Shown one piece after another: positions 26,814 to 36,500 of a DNA stretch of 64,000 nt. The stretch is taken from NCBI GenBank assembly GCA_900542835.1, contig UQPB01000014.1, forward strand, positions 15,650 to 79,649, read 5' to 3'. Position numbers and translations under genes: made by a program. The notes below the pieces were generated by a model, which made no database searches, was not told where the DNA came from, and saw only the letters and a list, made by a program, of their open reading frames with translations. Numbering within the stretch: position 1 is the stretch's first letter; each line of letters opens with the position of its first letter. Origin of the DNA: an uncultured Pelosinus sp. (GTDB lineage Bacteria; Bacillota; Negativicutes; Sporomusales; Acetonemataceae).

Positions 26814-26886
26814 TGACTGCCGGCATTGTCTAAAATCCTCATAATACGTGGCGGATAAAAACCTATATAACACAAGCGAGGTAGTA

Positions 26887-28113
26887 ATGGAACATTCCTT
26901 ACATATGATAGTGGCGGGGCTGATTTTAGGAGTCGTATTGGTGGTCTTTACCTGGGGCAAGAGCCCCTTTTTTAGAGTCGATCGTGCGGGCGCTGCGATC
27001 ATCGGCGCGGTAGCGATGATCGGGACAGGCGTTTTGCCGGCTGAAAAAGCCGCTATGGCGGTAGATTATAAAACAATCATCATTTTATTTTCCATGATGA
27101 TCCTAGTAGCGAATTTGAAATTAGCCGGATTTTTTGAGCTTGTCGGGAACAATCTGCTGCGGGTGGTATCCACTAAGAACAACTTACTGCTGGCTGTTAT
27201 TTTGGTAAGCGGAGTGCTCTCTGCTTTTACGATCAACGATATTGTCTGTTTGCTGTTTACCCCCATTGTATTACTTCTTTGCCGGAAGCTCGATTGCAAT
27301 CCCGTACCACATCTCCTGGGGATTGCCATGGCCTCCAATATAGGCAGTGCCGCGACGCTGCTGGGGAATCCACAAAATATCCTGGTGGGCAGTTTGTCAG
27401 GGCTGTCATTTTTAGCTTATTTTATCACCGCGGCACCGGTCGCGATCGTAGGCTTGTTTTGTACGTTTAGCGTGATTGCGTTCTATTATCGTAAAGAGCT
27501 TTATGGCGGTTGGGGCAAGCGTCAGCAAATTCCCGTAAATGCCCATAGCTATTTGATTATCAAAAGTCTATTGCTGCTGGCATTTATCTTGGTGATGTAT
27601 TTATCCGGTTATGATCTGGCGTTGGTAGCCAGCTTGGGTGCGGCAGTAGCTTTAATGACCCGACGGGTAAAACCGAATAAAGTGTATGCCAGTGTCGATT
27701 TCAACCTGCTGGTTATCTTTATTGGCCTGTTTATTATTGTTGCCGGCGTCGAAGAAAGTGGATTAGTTTCGTATATTTTCGAGCAATTTTCTTTTAGCCA
27801 AATAAACAATATCGGTATTTTTGCGATAATAACCGTTGCCTTATCCAACTTGGTAAGCAATGTCCCCGCAGTATTATTAATCCGTTTTCTTATTCCCGAT
27901 GCCGGGGCGGAAGTATGGTGGAAGGCTTTGGCTTTATTTTCAACTCTTGCCGGCAATCTTACAATTGCCGGATCTATTGCTAACTTGATTGTAGTCGAGA
28001 TTGCCAAACGCGATCATGTCTATGTCAGCGCGCGGGACTACTTTCGCATAGGCTTTCCGCTTACGCTGCTTGTTAGCTTTATCGGCTATCTGTGGTTGAT
28101 CTTTATTCAGTAA
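26887..28113 (+). CDS. ArsB/NhaD-type (ion transporter superfamily) membrane carrier
   Basis: A 408-residue protein with about 11-12 membrane helices. Characteristic patches are FTINDIVCLLFTPIVLLLCRKL, PHLLGIAMASNIGSAATLLGNPQNILVG and the C-terminal half repeat VALSNLVSNVPAVLLIRF with LAGNLTIAGSIANLIVVE. The inverted-repeat pairs N-I-G-S-A and N-L-T-I-A-G-S are typical of the ArsB/SLC13/CitMHS superfamily. Possible substrates are sodium ions, arsenite or anions; nothing adjacent decides it and there is no ars gene. The ATG at 26887 follows GAGG; the longer frame from 26848 lacks a ribosome site. Confidence 0.85.
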   Translation: MEHSLHMIVAGLILGVVLVVFTWGKSPFFRVDRAGAAIIGAVAMIGTGVLPAEKAAMAVDYKTIIILFSMMILVANLKLAGFFELVGNNLLRVVSTKNNLLLAVILVSGVLSAFTINDIVCLLFTPIVLLLCRKLDCNPVPHLLGIAMASNIGSAATLLGNPQNILVGSLSGLSFLAYFITAAPVAIVGLFCTFSVIAFYYRKELYGGWGKRQQIPVNAHSYLIIKSLLLLAFILVMYLSGYDLALVASLGAAVALMTRRVKPNKVYASVDFNLLVIFIGLFIIVAGVEESGLVSYIFEQFSFSQINNIGIFAIITVALSNLVSNVPAVLLIRFLIPDAGAEVWWKALALFSTLAGNLTIAGSIANLIVVEIAKRDHVYVSARDYFRIGFPLTLLVSFIGYLWLIFIQ

Positions 28114-28320
28114 TAGGCTTGGATTTTTCTTGTGCCTTCTGGTCATGCCCGCGACCTGCAATAGCTGATTCAAACACGGGGATGGTCCGTAGTTTTGGAG
28201 GCAAAGCAAAGTGGAACACTGCCAGGCGGAAAAAAATCCGTCAGATTGCGCTGCGTGAGTTAATCAGTGCTTATCTAGATTGTCTGTGGTAGAATGTAGA
28301 TAAAATGTAGGTGATTGAAT

Positions 28321-28462
28321 TTGTCGTCGATGTAGCATAACGTAAAAAGCCCTGGAGATCGACGACACTAGGGTTGGCCTGAATAGTGGCTTTTCCGGGA
28401 ATGAATGTGTACAGTTCAACGTGTTCTGAATTTTAAAAGGCCGATTTTATGCGATGAAAATG
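28321..28462 (+). promoter_or_regulatory. CRISPR leader
   Basis: The region just upstream of the first repeat contains a 9-bp inverted repeat (GTCGTCGAT 28323-28331, ATCGACGAC 28358-28366) around a run of As and CCCTGGAG. This resembles leaders I know from other Firmicute type I-B/III arrays. The 3' half is A/T-rich. The array is thus oriented left to right. The preceding 28114-28320 contains no gene I can support. Confidence 0.6.
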
Positions 28463-28691
28463 GCTTTATAGATTGCCTATGAGGAATTGAAACTTTTGTC
28501 TCGTAAACGTGCGTGGTCAAAGATTGGGAGCTTTATAGATTGCCTATGAGGAATTGAAACATCAGCTTATTGCCGCTGATGCTGCGTTTGCCGAGCTTTA
28601 TAGATTGCCTATGAGGAATTGAAACGACTATGGCGCTGTTTATTTGGTTGCAAAAACGCTGCTTTATAGATTGCCTATGAGGAATTGAAAC
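28463..28691 (+). CRISPR. CRISPR array, 4 repeats and 3 spacers
   Basis: Four identical 31-bp repeats (28463-28493, 28530-28560, 28595-28625, 28661-28691) begin GCTTTATAGATTGCC and end GAGGAATTGAAAC. Spacers of 36, 34 and 35 bp lie between them and are unrelated to one another. The ATTGAAAC end is the usual crRNA 5' handle of type I-B and type III systems. There is no cas gene within the window, so Cas proteins must come from elsewhere or the array is an orphan. All repeats are identical, including the last one, which suggests recent or well-kept activity. Confidence 0.96.
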
Positions 28692-28732
28692 TCTAAAGAC
28701 ATAAGTCGGAGGGGTTAAAGGTCATTAAATTA

Positions 28733-28803
28733 AAATCCTGCCGGATTCTACAAATTCTGGCAGGATTTTATGTTGCGGTTCATGAATGTTATGAATAGTA
28801 AAT
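28733..28803 (+). repeat. GGCAGGATTTT hairpin element, copy C
   Basis: AAAATCCTGCC and GGCAGGATTTT arms are followed by TATGTTGCGG and CATGAATGTTATGAATAGTA. The tail matches copy A (GAATGTT, then ATAGTAAA). It sits between the CRISPR array and the helicase gene. Confidence 0.6.
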
Positions 28804-28875
28804 TTTTTACGGAAAGCTTATGCCAACAATAATAACAAAAGTTGTTTTCGTTAATTTGCGGCAAAGGAGACCAAC

Positions 28876-31827
28876 ATGAGCAACGTAACAAAAAGCTTTA
28901 CGAATTATTTTCGCAGTGCTGTAGCTGCTCAGGCCAATATGGGGATTGATTTTAAGAAAGATCATTATCAGATTATCTCTGCTGCGGAACTGCTGCAAGG
29001 CGAAGTTAATCCGGTGGCCTGTGAGGCGATCTTTGCGGAGGACCGGAAACAGAGCCGCAATGATGAGCGTGAAGCCGGGAAATCGCTGCTTCATGTTATC
29101 CTCTGCGCCAAGACGATCAAAACAATTTTTGCGGACAATAGCAAAGTCCAGGACGAAATCGAAGAGTTAACGGGAGTGTTTTATGTTCCGGCTATCCTGA
29201 AGTCCAACGGGAAACTGGAATTTGATGACGGTGATAAAAAGCTGGCCTGGTTTCCGCGCGAGTATTTGCAGCCGATGGTGGAGCCCAAACTGGCAATCGG
29301 CGATGCGGCTGTGCTTGACGCGTTTATGAGCAATCATGTGGACCGGATTGAAAAAATCGCAGACTGGTCCGGCTATGCTGCCTTCTTCCAGGAGCTTTAC
29401 GAAGCAGTGACGGAATCGAAGTTTGAACAACAGAGCATTCGTAATCTGGATGCAAAAGAATCAGCCTTTGAATTGGAAAACAACGTCTATGTATTTCTGG
29501 ATAATACGGTAAACTCAACCTACCATATCATGAAGCTGTATAATCATCTGCGGGAAACGGACCAGCCGAATACTCTTTATACGCAGTTTCTGTCGACAGA
29601 AGCAGAGCCGGTTATTAGCCTTGTTGACAACAATCTGCCGGCAATGCAGCAACATTGCGGCCAAATGGGCGGCAGGTATCCGTTGTCCCCGTCGCAGCGG
29701 GAAGCGGTGAATCATTTTAATGCGATGCAGGATGGCGAAATCCTGGCAGTTAACGGCCCGCCGGGAACGGGAAAGACCACTTTGCTGCAATCCGTTGTCG
29801 CCGATCTGTATGTTAAACGTGCAATAGGCCGGGAGAAACCGCCGCTCATTGTAGCAGCCTCAACCAATAACCAGGCGGTAACCAATATCATTGACTCTTT
29901 CGGCAAGATTGAAACCGTGGGAATCGCCAACTTGGAACAACGCTGGATTAACGGCGTGAATAGTTTTGCCGCCTATTTCCCTTCGGCTTCCAAGCAAAGC
30001 GAAGCAAAGACAAAAGGCTATCATTATACCAATCAGAGAGGCGAATTTTTTGTTGCCGATGTCGATAATGAGGAGAATATCGCGCGATCGGCCAAGCGGC
30101 TGCTGCAAAATTGCAATGACTATTTTGCAACGAATTATCAGGATCTCAAAGCCTGTGAAAACAAGCTGCACGAAGAGCTGTTGTTTGTTGAAGAAAGTAA
30201 AAACACGCTGCTGGCATTGGCGCAGCGGTTTGCCGGCTATGGTTTAGGTGAGGAAAATATCGAGCGGTATCTGACTGGTCTGGACGCCTGCATTACGGAA
30301 AAACAAGCGCTAATTGCCGGCATCCGGCAGCGGGTGGCAGAATGGGAGCAGTGCTATCAGCGCATTCCGCTGTTTTACCGGTTGCTGAGGTTTATTAACT
30401 ACTTCGCCAGCAAGATTCAGACCGAGTTTCGCCTGTTCATCAACACGGAAGAGCAGGCCTTTATCAATGAATACATGAGCATTGATGACATAAAAGCAGT
30501 CTACAGCCGGCAGCTTGCCGGGCACAATCACCTGCTTGCGGCAGACGTCAAGCAGAAGCAGGAGTTGGAGGCGCTTAAACAGCAATATGACGATACGTTG
30601 GCGCGGCTGGCGCAGCATCAGATTGTTTTACATCAGAACGCAGACGACAAATACAGACTGCAAATAGATTTCGTTAACGACTTAGCCGACCAGAAAATCC
30701 GCTATATTGAATTTTGGCTGGCGGTGCATTATTTCGAATGCAGGTGGGCCCAAGGCGAAGATTCGCTGACAAAGGATCAGAAAGGGAAAACCTTTAAAAA
30801 TGTATTGACGCAATTTTATAACCGTCTCAGCATGCTGACCCCTTGCCTGGTGATGACTTTTTTCATGCTGCCAAAACAGTTTCTGGCCTATGGCGACCAA
30901 AAGCAGTTCTTCTTGTACGATTTCATTGATCTGTTGATCGTCGATGAAGCCGGCCAGGTTTCGCCGGAAATTGCCGCCGGCGCCTTTTCGCTGGCCAAGC
31001 GGGCCGTTGTTGTCGGCGACACCTACCAGATCGAACCGGTATGGAGCGTAACCCGGGCACTGGATAAAGCATTGGCATTAGCAAATGGGGCCATCCCATC
31101 CTTAGAGGCGTTTGAAGTGCTCGAGCGGGCCGGTCTCACCACTTCCAATTCCAGTGTTATGAAGGTAGCGGCAAAGTGCTGCCGTTACGAGAAGTTCGAA
31201 GCCAAGGGCCTGTTCCTCAGCGAACATCGCCGCTGCTATGATGAGATTATCGACTATTGCAACCTGCTGATCTATAAAGGCAACCTGCAACCCATGCGGG
31301 GCAAAGGGAAACAAGACGGGAAACGCGCCATCGGTCAATGGCCGCAGATGGGTTTCAAACAAATTGATTCCCAGCATTCCAGTAAAAAAGGCACCAGCCG
31401 GTTTAATCCATTGGAAGCGGAGCAGATTGTAGCGTGGCTGCAGGCGAACTATGCCTTGATAGCGGCTGCTTATCCGGATGAAAAGCAGGAAAACCTGATC
31501 GGGATCATCACGCCGTTTAAAGCCCAGGCGAAATACATTAATCTGGAACTAAAGAAAAAACTGCCCGAACACTATAACTCAATTAGCGTTGGCACCATAC
31601 ACACCTTCCAGGGAGCGGACCGCAGAATCATTATCTTGTCCACCGTATATGGCAAACAGGACGGCTGCTTTTTTATCGATGCCAACAAGAGCCTGATGAA
31701 TGTGGCGGTATCCCGGGCCAAAGACCATTTCTTCCTGTTCGGGGATATCGATTGCCTGAAAGATGTACAGAACAGCGCAAGCGGGTTGCTGAAGAAGTGT
31801 GTTGGGGCAGAAGAGATTGCGGTGTGA
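28876..31827 (+). CDS. SF1 (Upf1/DNA2-like) helicase, probable defence protein
   Basis: A 983-residue protein. The first 270 residues show no domain I know. Walker A is GPPGTGKTTLLQ from about residue 294, followed by ASTNNQAVTNII (motif Ia). About 350 residues, partly coiled coil, are inserted before Walker B LLIVDEAGQVSPE (about 690), VGDTYQIEPVW (motif III), SEHRRCYDEII (IV), VGTIHTFQGADRRIIILS (V, about 905) and NVAVSRAKDHFFLFGD (VI). All motor motifs are intact, so an active ATPase is expected. No nuclease domain is visible. It has an AAAGGAG site and lies between the CRISPR array and other defence-type genes; a phage-defence role is inferred from location. Confidence 0.8.
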   Translation: MSNVTKSFTNYFRSAVAAQANMGIDFKKDHYQIISAAELLQGEVNPVACEAIFAEDRKQSRNDEREAGKSLLHVILCAKTIKTIFADNSKVQDEIEELTGVFYVPAILKSNGKLEFDDGDKKLAWFPREYLQPMVEPKLAIGDAAVLDAFMSNHVDRIEKIADWSGYAAFFQELYEAVTESKFEQQSIRNLDAKESAFELENNVYVFLDNTVNSTYHIMKLYNHLRETDQPNTLYTQFLSTEAEPVISLVDNNLPAMQQHCGQMGGRYPLSPSQREAVNHFNAMQDGEILAVNGPPGTGKTTLLQSVVADLYVKRAIGREKPPLIVAASTNNQAVTNIIDSFGKIETVGIANLEQRWINGVNSFAAYFPSASKQSEAKTKGYHYTNQRGEFFVADVDNEENIARSAKRLLQNCNDYFATNYQDLKACENKLHEELLFVEESKNTLLALAQRFAGYGLGEENIERYLTGLDACITEKQALIAGIRQRVAEWEQCYQRIPLFYRLLRFINYFASKIQTEFRLFINTEEQAFINEYMSIDDIKAVYSRQLAGHNHLLAADVKQKQELEALKQQYDDTLARLAQHQIVLHQNADDKYRLQIDFVNDLADQKIRYIEFWLAVHYFECRWAQGEDSLTKDQKGKTFKNVLTQFYNRLSMLTPCLVMTFFMLPKQFLAYGDQKQFFLYDFIDLLIVDEAGQVSPEIAAGAFSLAKRAVVVGDTYQIEPVWSVTRALDKALALANGAIPSLEAFEVLERAGLTTSNSSVMKVAAKCCRYEKFEAKGLFLSEHRRCYDEIIDYCNLLIYKGNLQPMRGKGKQDGKRAIGQWPQMGFKQIDSQHSSKKGTSRFNPLEAEQIVAWLQANYALIAAAYPDEKQENLIGIITPFKAQAKYINLELKKKLPEHYNSISVGTIHTFQGADRRIIILSTVYGKQDGCFFIDANKSLMNVAVSRAKDHFFLFGDIDCLKDVQNSASGLLKKCVGAEEIAV

Positions 31828-31951
31828 TGGACTTTGATGAAATAGGTCCAAAGAAGGAAGCTGAATGATCTGTCCGTAGCGACAACCAAAATAGATAAAC
31901 TACATTGCAACTTAAGAAAGTGACGGGCTAATGTGGGTTAGTGGGAAAGAG

Positions 31952-31979
31952 TTGACAAACAAGGTGTTATCTTATAGTA
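31952..31979 (+). promoter_or_regulatory. Promoter before the NERD-like membrane protein gene
   Basis: TTGACA (31952-31957), 16 bp and TATAGT (31974-31979) stand about 20 bp before the start codon. This implies the A/T-rich gene downstream is transcribed independently of the helicase. Confidence 0.6.
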
Positions 31980-32002
31980 GGAAAAAATTTGTGTAGGTGA
32001 GT

Positions 32003-33388
32003 ATGGTGAAACTGTTAGACGAGTTAAATAAATATTATGTTTATGTTGGATTATTAATATCCGCTATAGCCTACTTTTTCGGCTATTTAAGAAAATTAAT
32101 ATATTTGAATCTATTAGAGATTAATGCTAGCCCTTTAGATATTTATGATCCCATAAGCTTTTATCTATCGGGATTATTATTTGTCATTTCTGCAATAATA
32201 TTTCCTGTCATTTTGGTTTTATGTGGAAATTATATCTATGTATTAATTTATGAAAAAATAGTTAAAAGAAATTTTTTTAAACGCTACATGTATGCATTAC
32301 TTTTGCTAATAGCGGGCGTAATATTTTTTAGCATTCATTTTCTATGTTTGTATATTAACAAATTAGTCTTTACTGAGCCGATTGCTAAAGTATTCTCGTT
32401 TGTTTTATATCTAGTACCTATCCCTATATTGCAAAACAGTTTTGGTTTAATTATTCTGGTGATAATTTCTTATTTTTTAGGAATTGCATTTATTGTTTTA
32501 GGATTTTTTCTTCATAAATATTTTGTAGAAGCGAATGTGAATTATTATAAAATAAGAAATTTAATAATTCTAAGCGCTTTTTGTTGGCTTTCTTTATTGT
32601 TTGTTACACAAACTACGGAAACTATTTTGAATTTAGAGCTTAATGTAAGCACATCTAATGTTTATTCAAATAATGAGCTGTTGTCAAGCTGGATAATTAC
32701 TAAAGATCAAATAGATGAGATAGATAAGACAGACGTATATGAAAGTAATAGATATTATACAAAATGTGTGCTTTTAAACTTTAAGAATAAAGTTTATTAT
32801 ATAGCAGTTAAAAGTTTTAATAAATATTCACTTTATATTATACCGGAAGATAGAGTTATAGGTTTAAGTCAAGCTGATTTGTATGATCTAGAGACAAAAA
32901 GAATAAACGATGAAAAGAAGAGGATAAATAATATATTAAATATGTTGAATCAAGATAAGTATCGGGTATTTAATCAAGTTAAGTTATATTATCAGGGAAA
33001 ACCATCTAATTTTGATAATATAATTGTTAGTAATAACGTTGTATTTAATTTAATTATCAGTCATTATAATGCTACTTTAAATATTAATGATTCAGCTAAT
33101 GTAATAATTAACCGAGATGGGAATAAAGAAGGAGTAGTTTTTTTAAAACAGTTAGATTTGGCAGAAAAGGAATGGGTATTAAAACAGATACTAAACTCAA
33201 ATCAAATTCCAATTGTTAATGTCATTGTATTAGCAAATAAAAAAGCAATTGTTGAAAACCAAGATAAATATTTGGTAAAAATAGTTAAATTTGACAATTT
33301 GCTGACTTTTATTAAAAGTTACAATATAAATACTAGCCCGATAGATCCAGAGTTAGTTGAAAATATCCTTTTAAGCACTATACAATAA
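32003..33388 (+). CDS. Membrane protein with a C-terminal NERD-like domain lacking catalytic residues
   Basis: A 461-residue, very A/T-rich gene. The N-terminal 215 residues hold about five membrane helices. A polar linker and a short coiled coil (about 295-320) follow. The C-terminal 140 residues (DKYRVFNQVKLYYQGKPSNFDNIIVSNNVV, then PIVNVIVLANKKAIVENQDKYLVKIVKFDNLLTF) follow the layout of NERD nuclease-related domains. The Asp is kept, but the expected Glu-x-Lys is replaced by Asn-Leu-Ile, so it is probably not a nuclease. The NERD relation is my inference. A GTG at 31997 is an alternative start. It sits between two helicase genes. Confidence 0.55.
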   Translation: MVKLLDELNKYYVYVGLLISAIAYFFGYLRKLIYLNLLEINASPLDIYDPISFYLSGLLFVISAIIFPVILVLCGNYIYVLIYEKIVKRNFFKRYMYALLLLIAGVIFFSIHFLCLYINKLVFTEPIAKVFSFVLYLVPIPILQNSFGLIILVIISYFLGIAFIVLGFFLHKYFVEANVNYYKIRNLIILSAFCWLSLLFVTQTTETILNLELNVSTSNVYSNNELLSSWIITKDQIDEIDKTDVYESNRYYTKCVLLNFKNKVYYIAVKSFNKYSLYIIPEDRVIGLSQADLYDLETKRINDEKKRINNILNMLNQDKYRVFNQVKLYYQGKPSNFDNIIVSNNVVFNLIISHYNATLNINDSANVIINRDGNKEGVVFLKQLDLAEKEWVLKQILNSNQIPIVNVIVLANKKAIVENQDKYLVKIVKFDNLLTFIKSYNINTSPIDPELVENILLSTIQ

Positions 33389-33500
33389 AAAATTTAATAA
33401 TTTAGAAGCTTCTAAGCTCCAGATGTTATTTTTATGAAAAAAACTAAAAGACGATAGAATTTTTAAACAAGACATTTGTAATTGCAAAGGAGACATCTTG

Positions 33501-36500
33501 ATGCCCCAAATTGCTGACGAAATCCTGCGAAAAAGAATAGACGAATGGAAACAGAGGTTGATTGATCTCACTCGTAAAAACGGTTTGATTAATTATAAGC
33601 GGACGAAGAGCAGCACTTTGGAAATCACGCTACCGTCAGCAGACCAAATATTTCGTACTATTTGCATAGAAAACAATAGTTTCGCCTTTTGGTTGCCCCC
33701 TGAGGAGCCAGAGGAACCTCTTTCTTCTGAAACTGATGCCTCCGATACGGACAGACAGACATCAACTACTAGTGAAGACGGAAATGTTATGTGTTCGTCT
33801 TCTGACAATGAACAAGCCTTAGCGGCCGGAGAGAAAATAGTAGAAGGCATTGTTGCTTCTGCTCCTGGAGCCGAATTTCCTACAGAGCTCTATAATGTAT
33901 TGGTTGCCGAAAAACTTGATAGAAAAACAATAAACAATACACTCAAGAATCTTTATCGTAAAGAGACCGAAGAATACAGGGAACGCGGCATTCGAGTGCT
34001 ATTCCTGGCTTTTGGTATGCTTGTATGGAAAGAAGAAAACGCAACGGAATCGTTACGGTCACCTCTATTGCTTTTTCCCGTAGAGTTGAAACGGGAGTCT
34101 GCCCATCATCCCTTTGAGCTCTTTCCCGCAGACGAGGATTTGGTTATCAATCCCGCGCTGGCAGTGAAACTACGGCGAGAGTTTAACATTGAATTACCGC
34201 CTCTTACCGAAGAATTGGACGAGATGAATGTAGAGGAATACCTAGCCTCTGTTAAGGACTTGATCCAGGAAAGAGGCTGGGCAGTTGAGCCTACAGTTGC
34301 GTTGCGGATATTTACATTCGAAAAGTTGGGTATGTATCAAGATCTTGAGAAAAACTTTGAGATTATTGCAGGACACATGTGTGTCAACGCTCTTTGCGGA
34401 GGAGGTTTACCCCAGTCTGATCTTGCCGATATTAGAGACATTCGGAACTTAGACAACGTCCAAAAACCCGAAACTACTTATCAGATTCTTGATGCCGATT
34501 CTAGTCAACAGCAGGCTATACAAGTTGTTTTGCGCGGCCAAAGCATGGTCCTTCAGGGACCTCCTGGTACAGGGAAAAGCCAGACCATAGCTAATATAAT
34601 TGCTGAATTTATCGCCCGTGGTAAGACGGTCTTATTTGCCAGCGAGAAGATGGCGGCACTAGAGGTCGTTGCCAAAAGACTCCGCGAGGCGAAACTTGGA
34701 ACTTTCTGCCTTGAGCTTCACAGTCGTAAAAAGAACAAGAAGGAAGTTGTAGACGAACTTTACTCATGTATGGAGAACCGACTTGAACCTCAAAACAGTC
34801 TCAAAGTTGAAGACTATGCGAGACTTTCTGCACATAGAAAGCGTCTAAATGAGTATGTTACGGCACTTCATGAATATCGATCAGAAATCGGTCGTACCGC
34901 TCGACAGGCATTCGTTGCGGCAACAGATGATATTGAGGCTGTCGAGCTCGGCATGACTAGGCTCGACGAGCTTTCTCCTTCACGCGTACAGATATGGGAG
35001 GATACCTTACGCTCTATGGTTCCCTTATGGCACGTAGCGGTCGAAGGGAAAAACTTCCCTTGGCGAGGTTGCCTCGAATCCGACTATTCGGCCGCTGTCG
35101 AGCGCAAATGGGTAGCGTTATTGAATGAAACCGCCGAGGCCGCTGATGCGTTGCAGCGACTTAAGGAGCACACCATCGAAATAACTGGGCTTCAGGTCGC
35201 TGACAGCTTAAGTGAGACAAAATGGTTAGTGGAGATGCTAACCCATCTTGAGGGGCGGAAAACCCCTGATCCTGCTTGGTTGACATCTTCTGCTCTGGAC
35301 GAAATTCTCTCTGAAGCGAAAGAATACGATTGCTTGTCGAGATCGTATTGGACCAATCGGTTAGAACTTGCATCTCGGTATGACGAGTCCTTTTTTAGCT
35401 TAACGCCTGAGACAAGTCAAAGGATAAGCACAGCATGGGCGAATGCAGCAACGAAGTTACTGGTAGAACCAGATGGCTCAAAACTGCTTGCCGGCCATGA
35501 TAAATTGGCTAAAATGTTGGATTATTTGCCTTCGCTCCTAGAAAGACTTGAAGATGACTGCAATTTGCTATCGTCTGCGTTTGATTGCGAAACTGCGCCG
35601 TTCTCACTCAAAAGCGCAGAGGGGCTTCGTTATCTGGCTTCGCTATGTTTAAGTAAGAACCACCCTGAAGAAAGATGGCTGACAACAGAGGGAATTGAAA
35701 GAGCAAAAACCTTCGTTAATACTAACCAAGAGTATTACACTGATTTTGTCAGAATTAAGGCTGATTTACTTACACGCTATGAAGAAGAATATCTGAAACT
35801 GGATCATACTGAATTGGCTCTGCGATTTTCCGGAATCACGTACAAGGCACCATTCGCATGGCTCAATCCAGGTTGGTATACGGCACGCAAGCAACTATTG
35901 TCTCTTACCCATGACTTTCGTCTTCCCGATGACATCCTAGCGGACTTTAACATTGGAAGAAGTCTTTCCCGCCTTTCTCGCAAACTTGAAGCGCTTCGTC
36001 CTGCTGCTCAGGAAGCTTTAGGTGCTTATTTCAAAGGGGAGGATACTGATTTTGCGGAAATTTCTTTAGCCCTCGATACTGCTGATGCCTTGCTGAAAGC
36101 GACTGGAGGGGAGGTTCCTTCCGGCTTAGTGGCTTGCGCCAAACAAGGAGGACGCTTTTCCGCGCAAGCCGTAGAAGCTGCCAAACGGGTAGCGGAAAAT
36201 GGGGAGACTATTTGGTCCGTTTCACGCCATCTCGCAGGCTATATCGATGTTTCTAAAATGGCTCTGCTGGGCAGACCGTTCGAAGAGTGTAATACCAAGG
36301 AATTAATCCACTGGACGCAGGAACTTTCGGATGCTCTCCGCAGGTTGGCCGCCGGACTTGACTGTATTCATACCGCCGAAGGTCATTCTGGTTCCGAATC
36401 GCTTGAGCAAATTCATTCTGATCTAGTGTCAAAGTTCAACTTAGATTCAATAGCTGAAGGAATGAAAAAGGAATCTGAACGGCTTCAGTCTCTTTTCGGT

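Noticed and set aside
28092..28292. 66-residue ORF upstream of the CRISPR leader, considered as a cas remnant
   Set aside because: It overlaps the transporter stop, lacks a ribosome site and shows no Cas motif.
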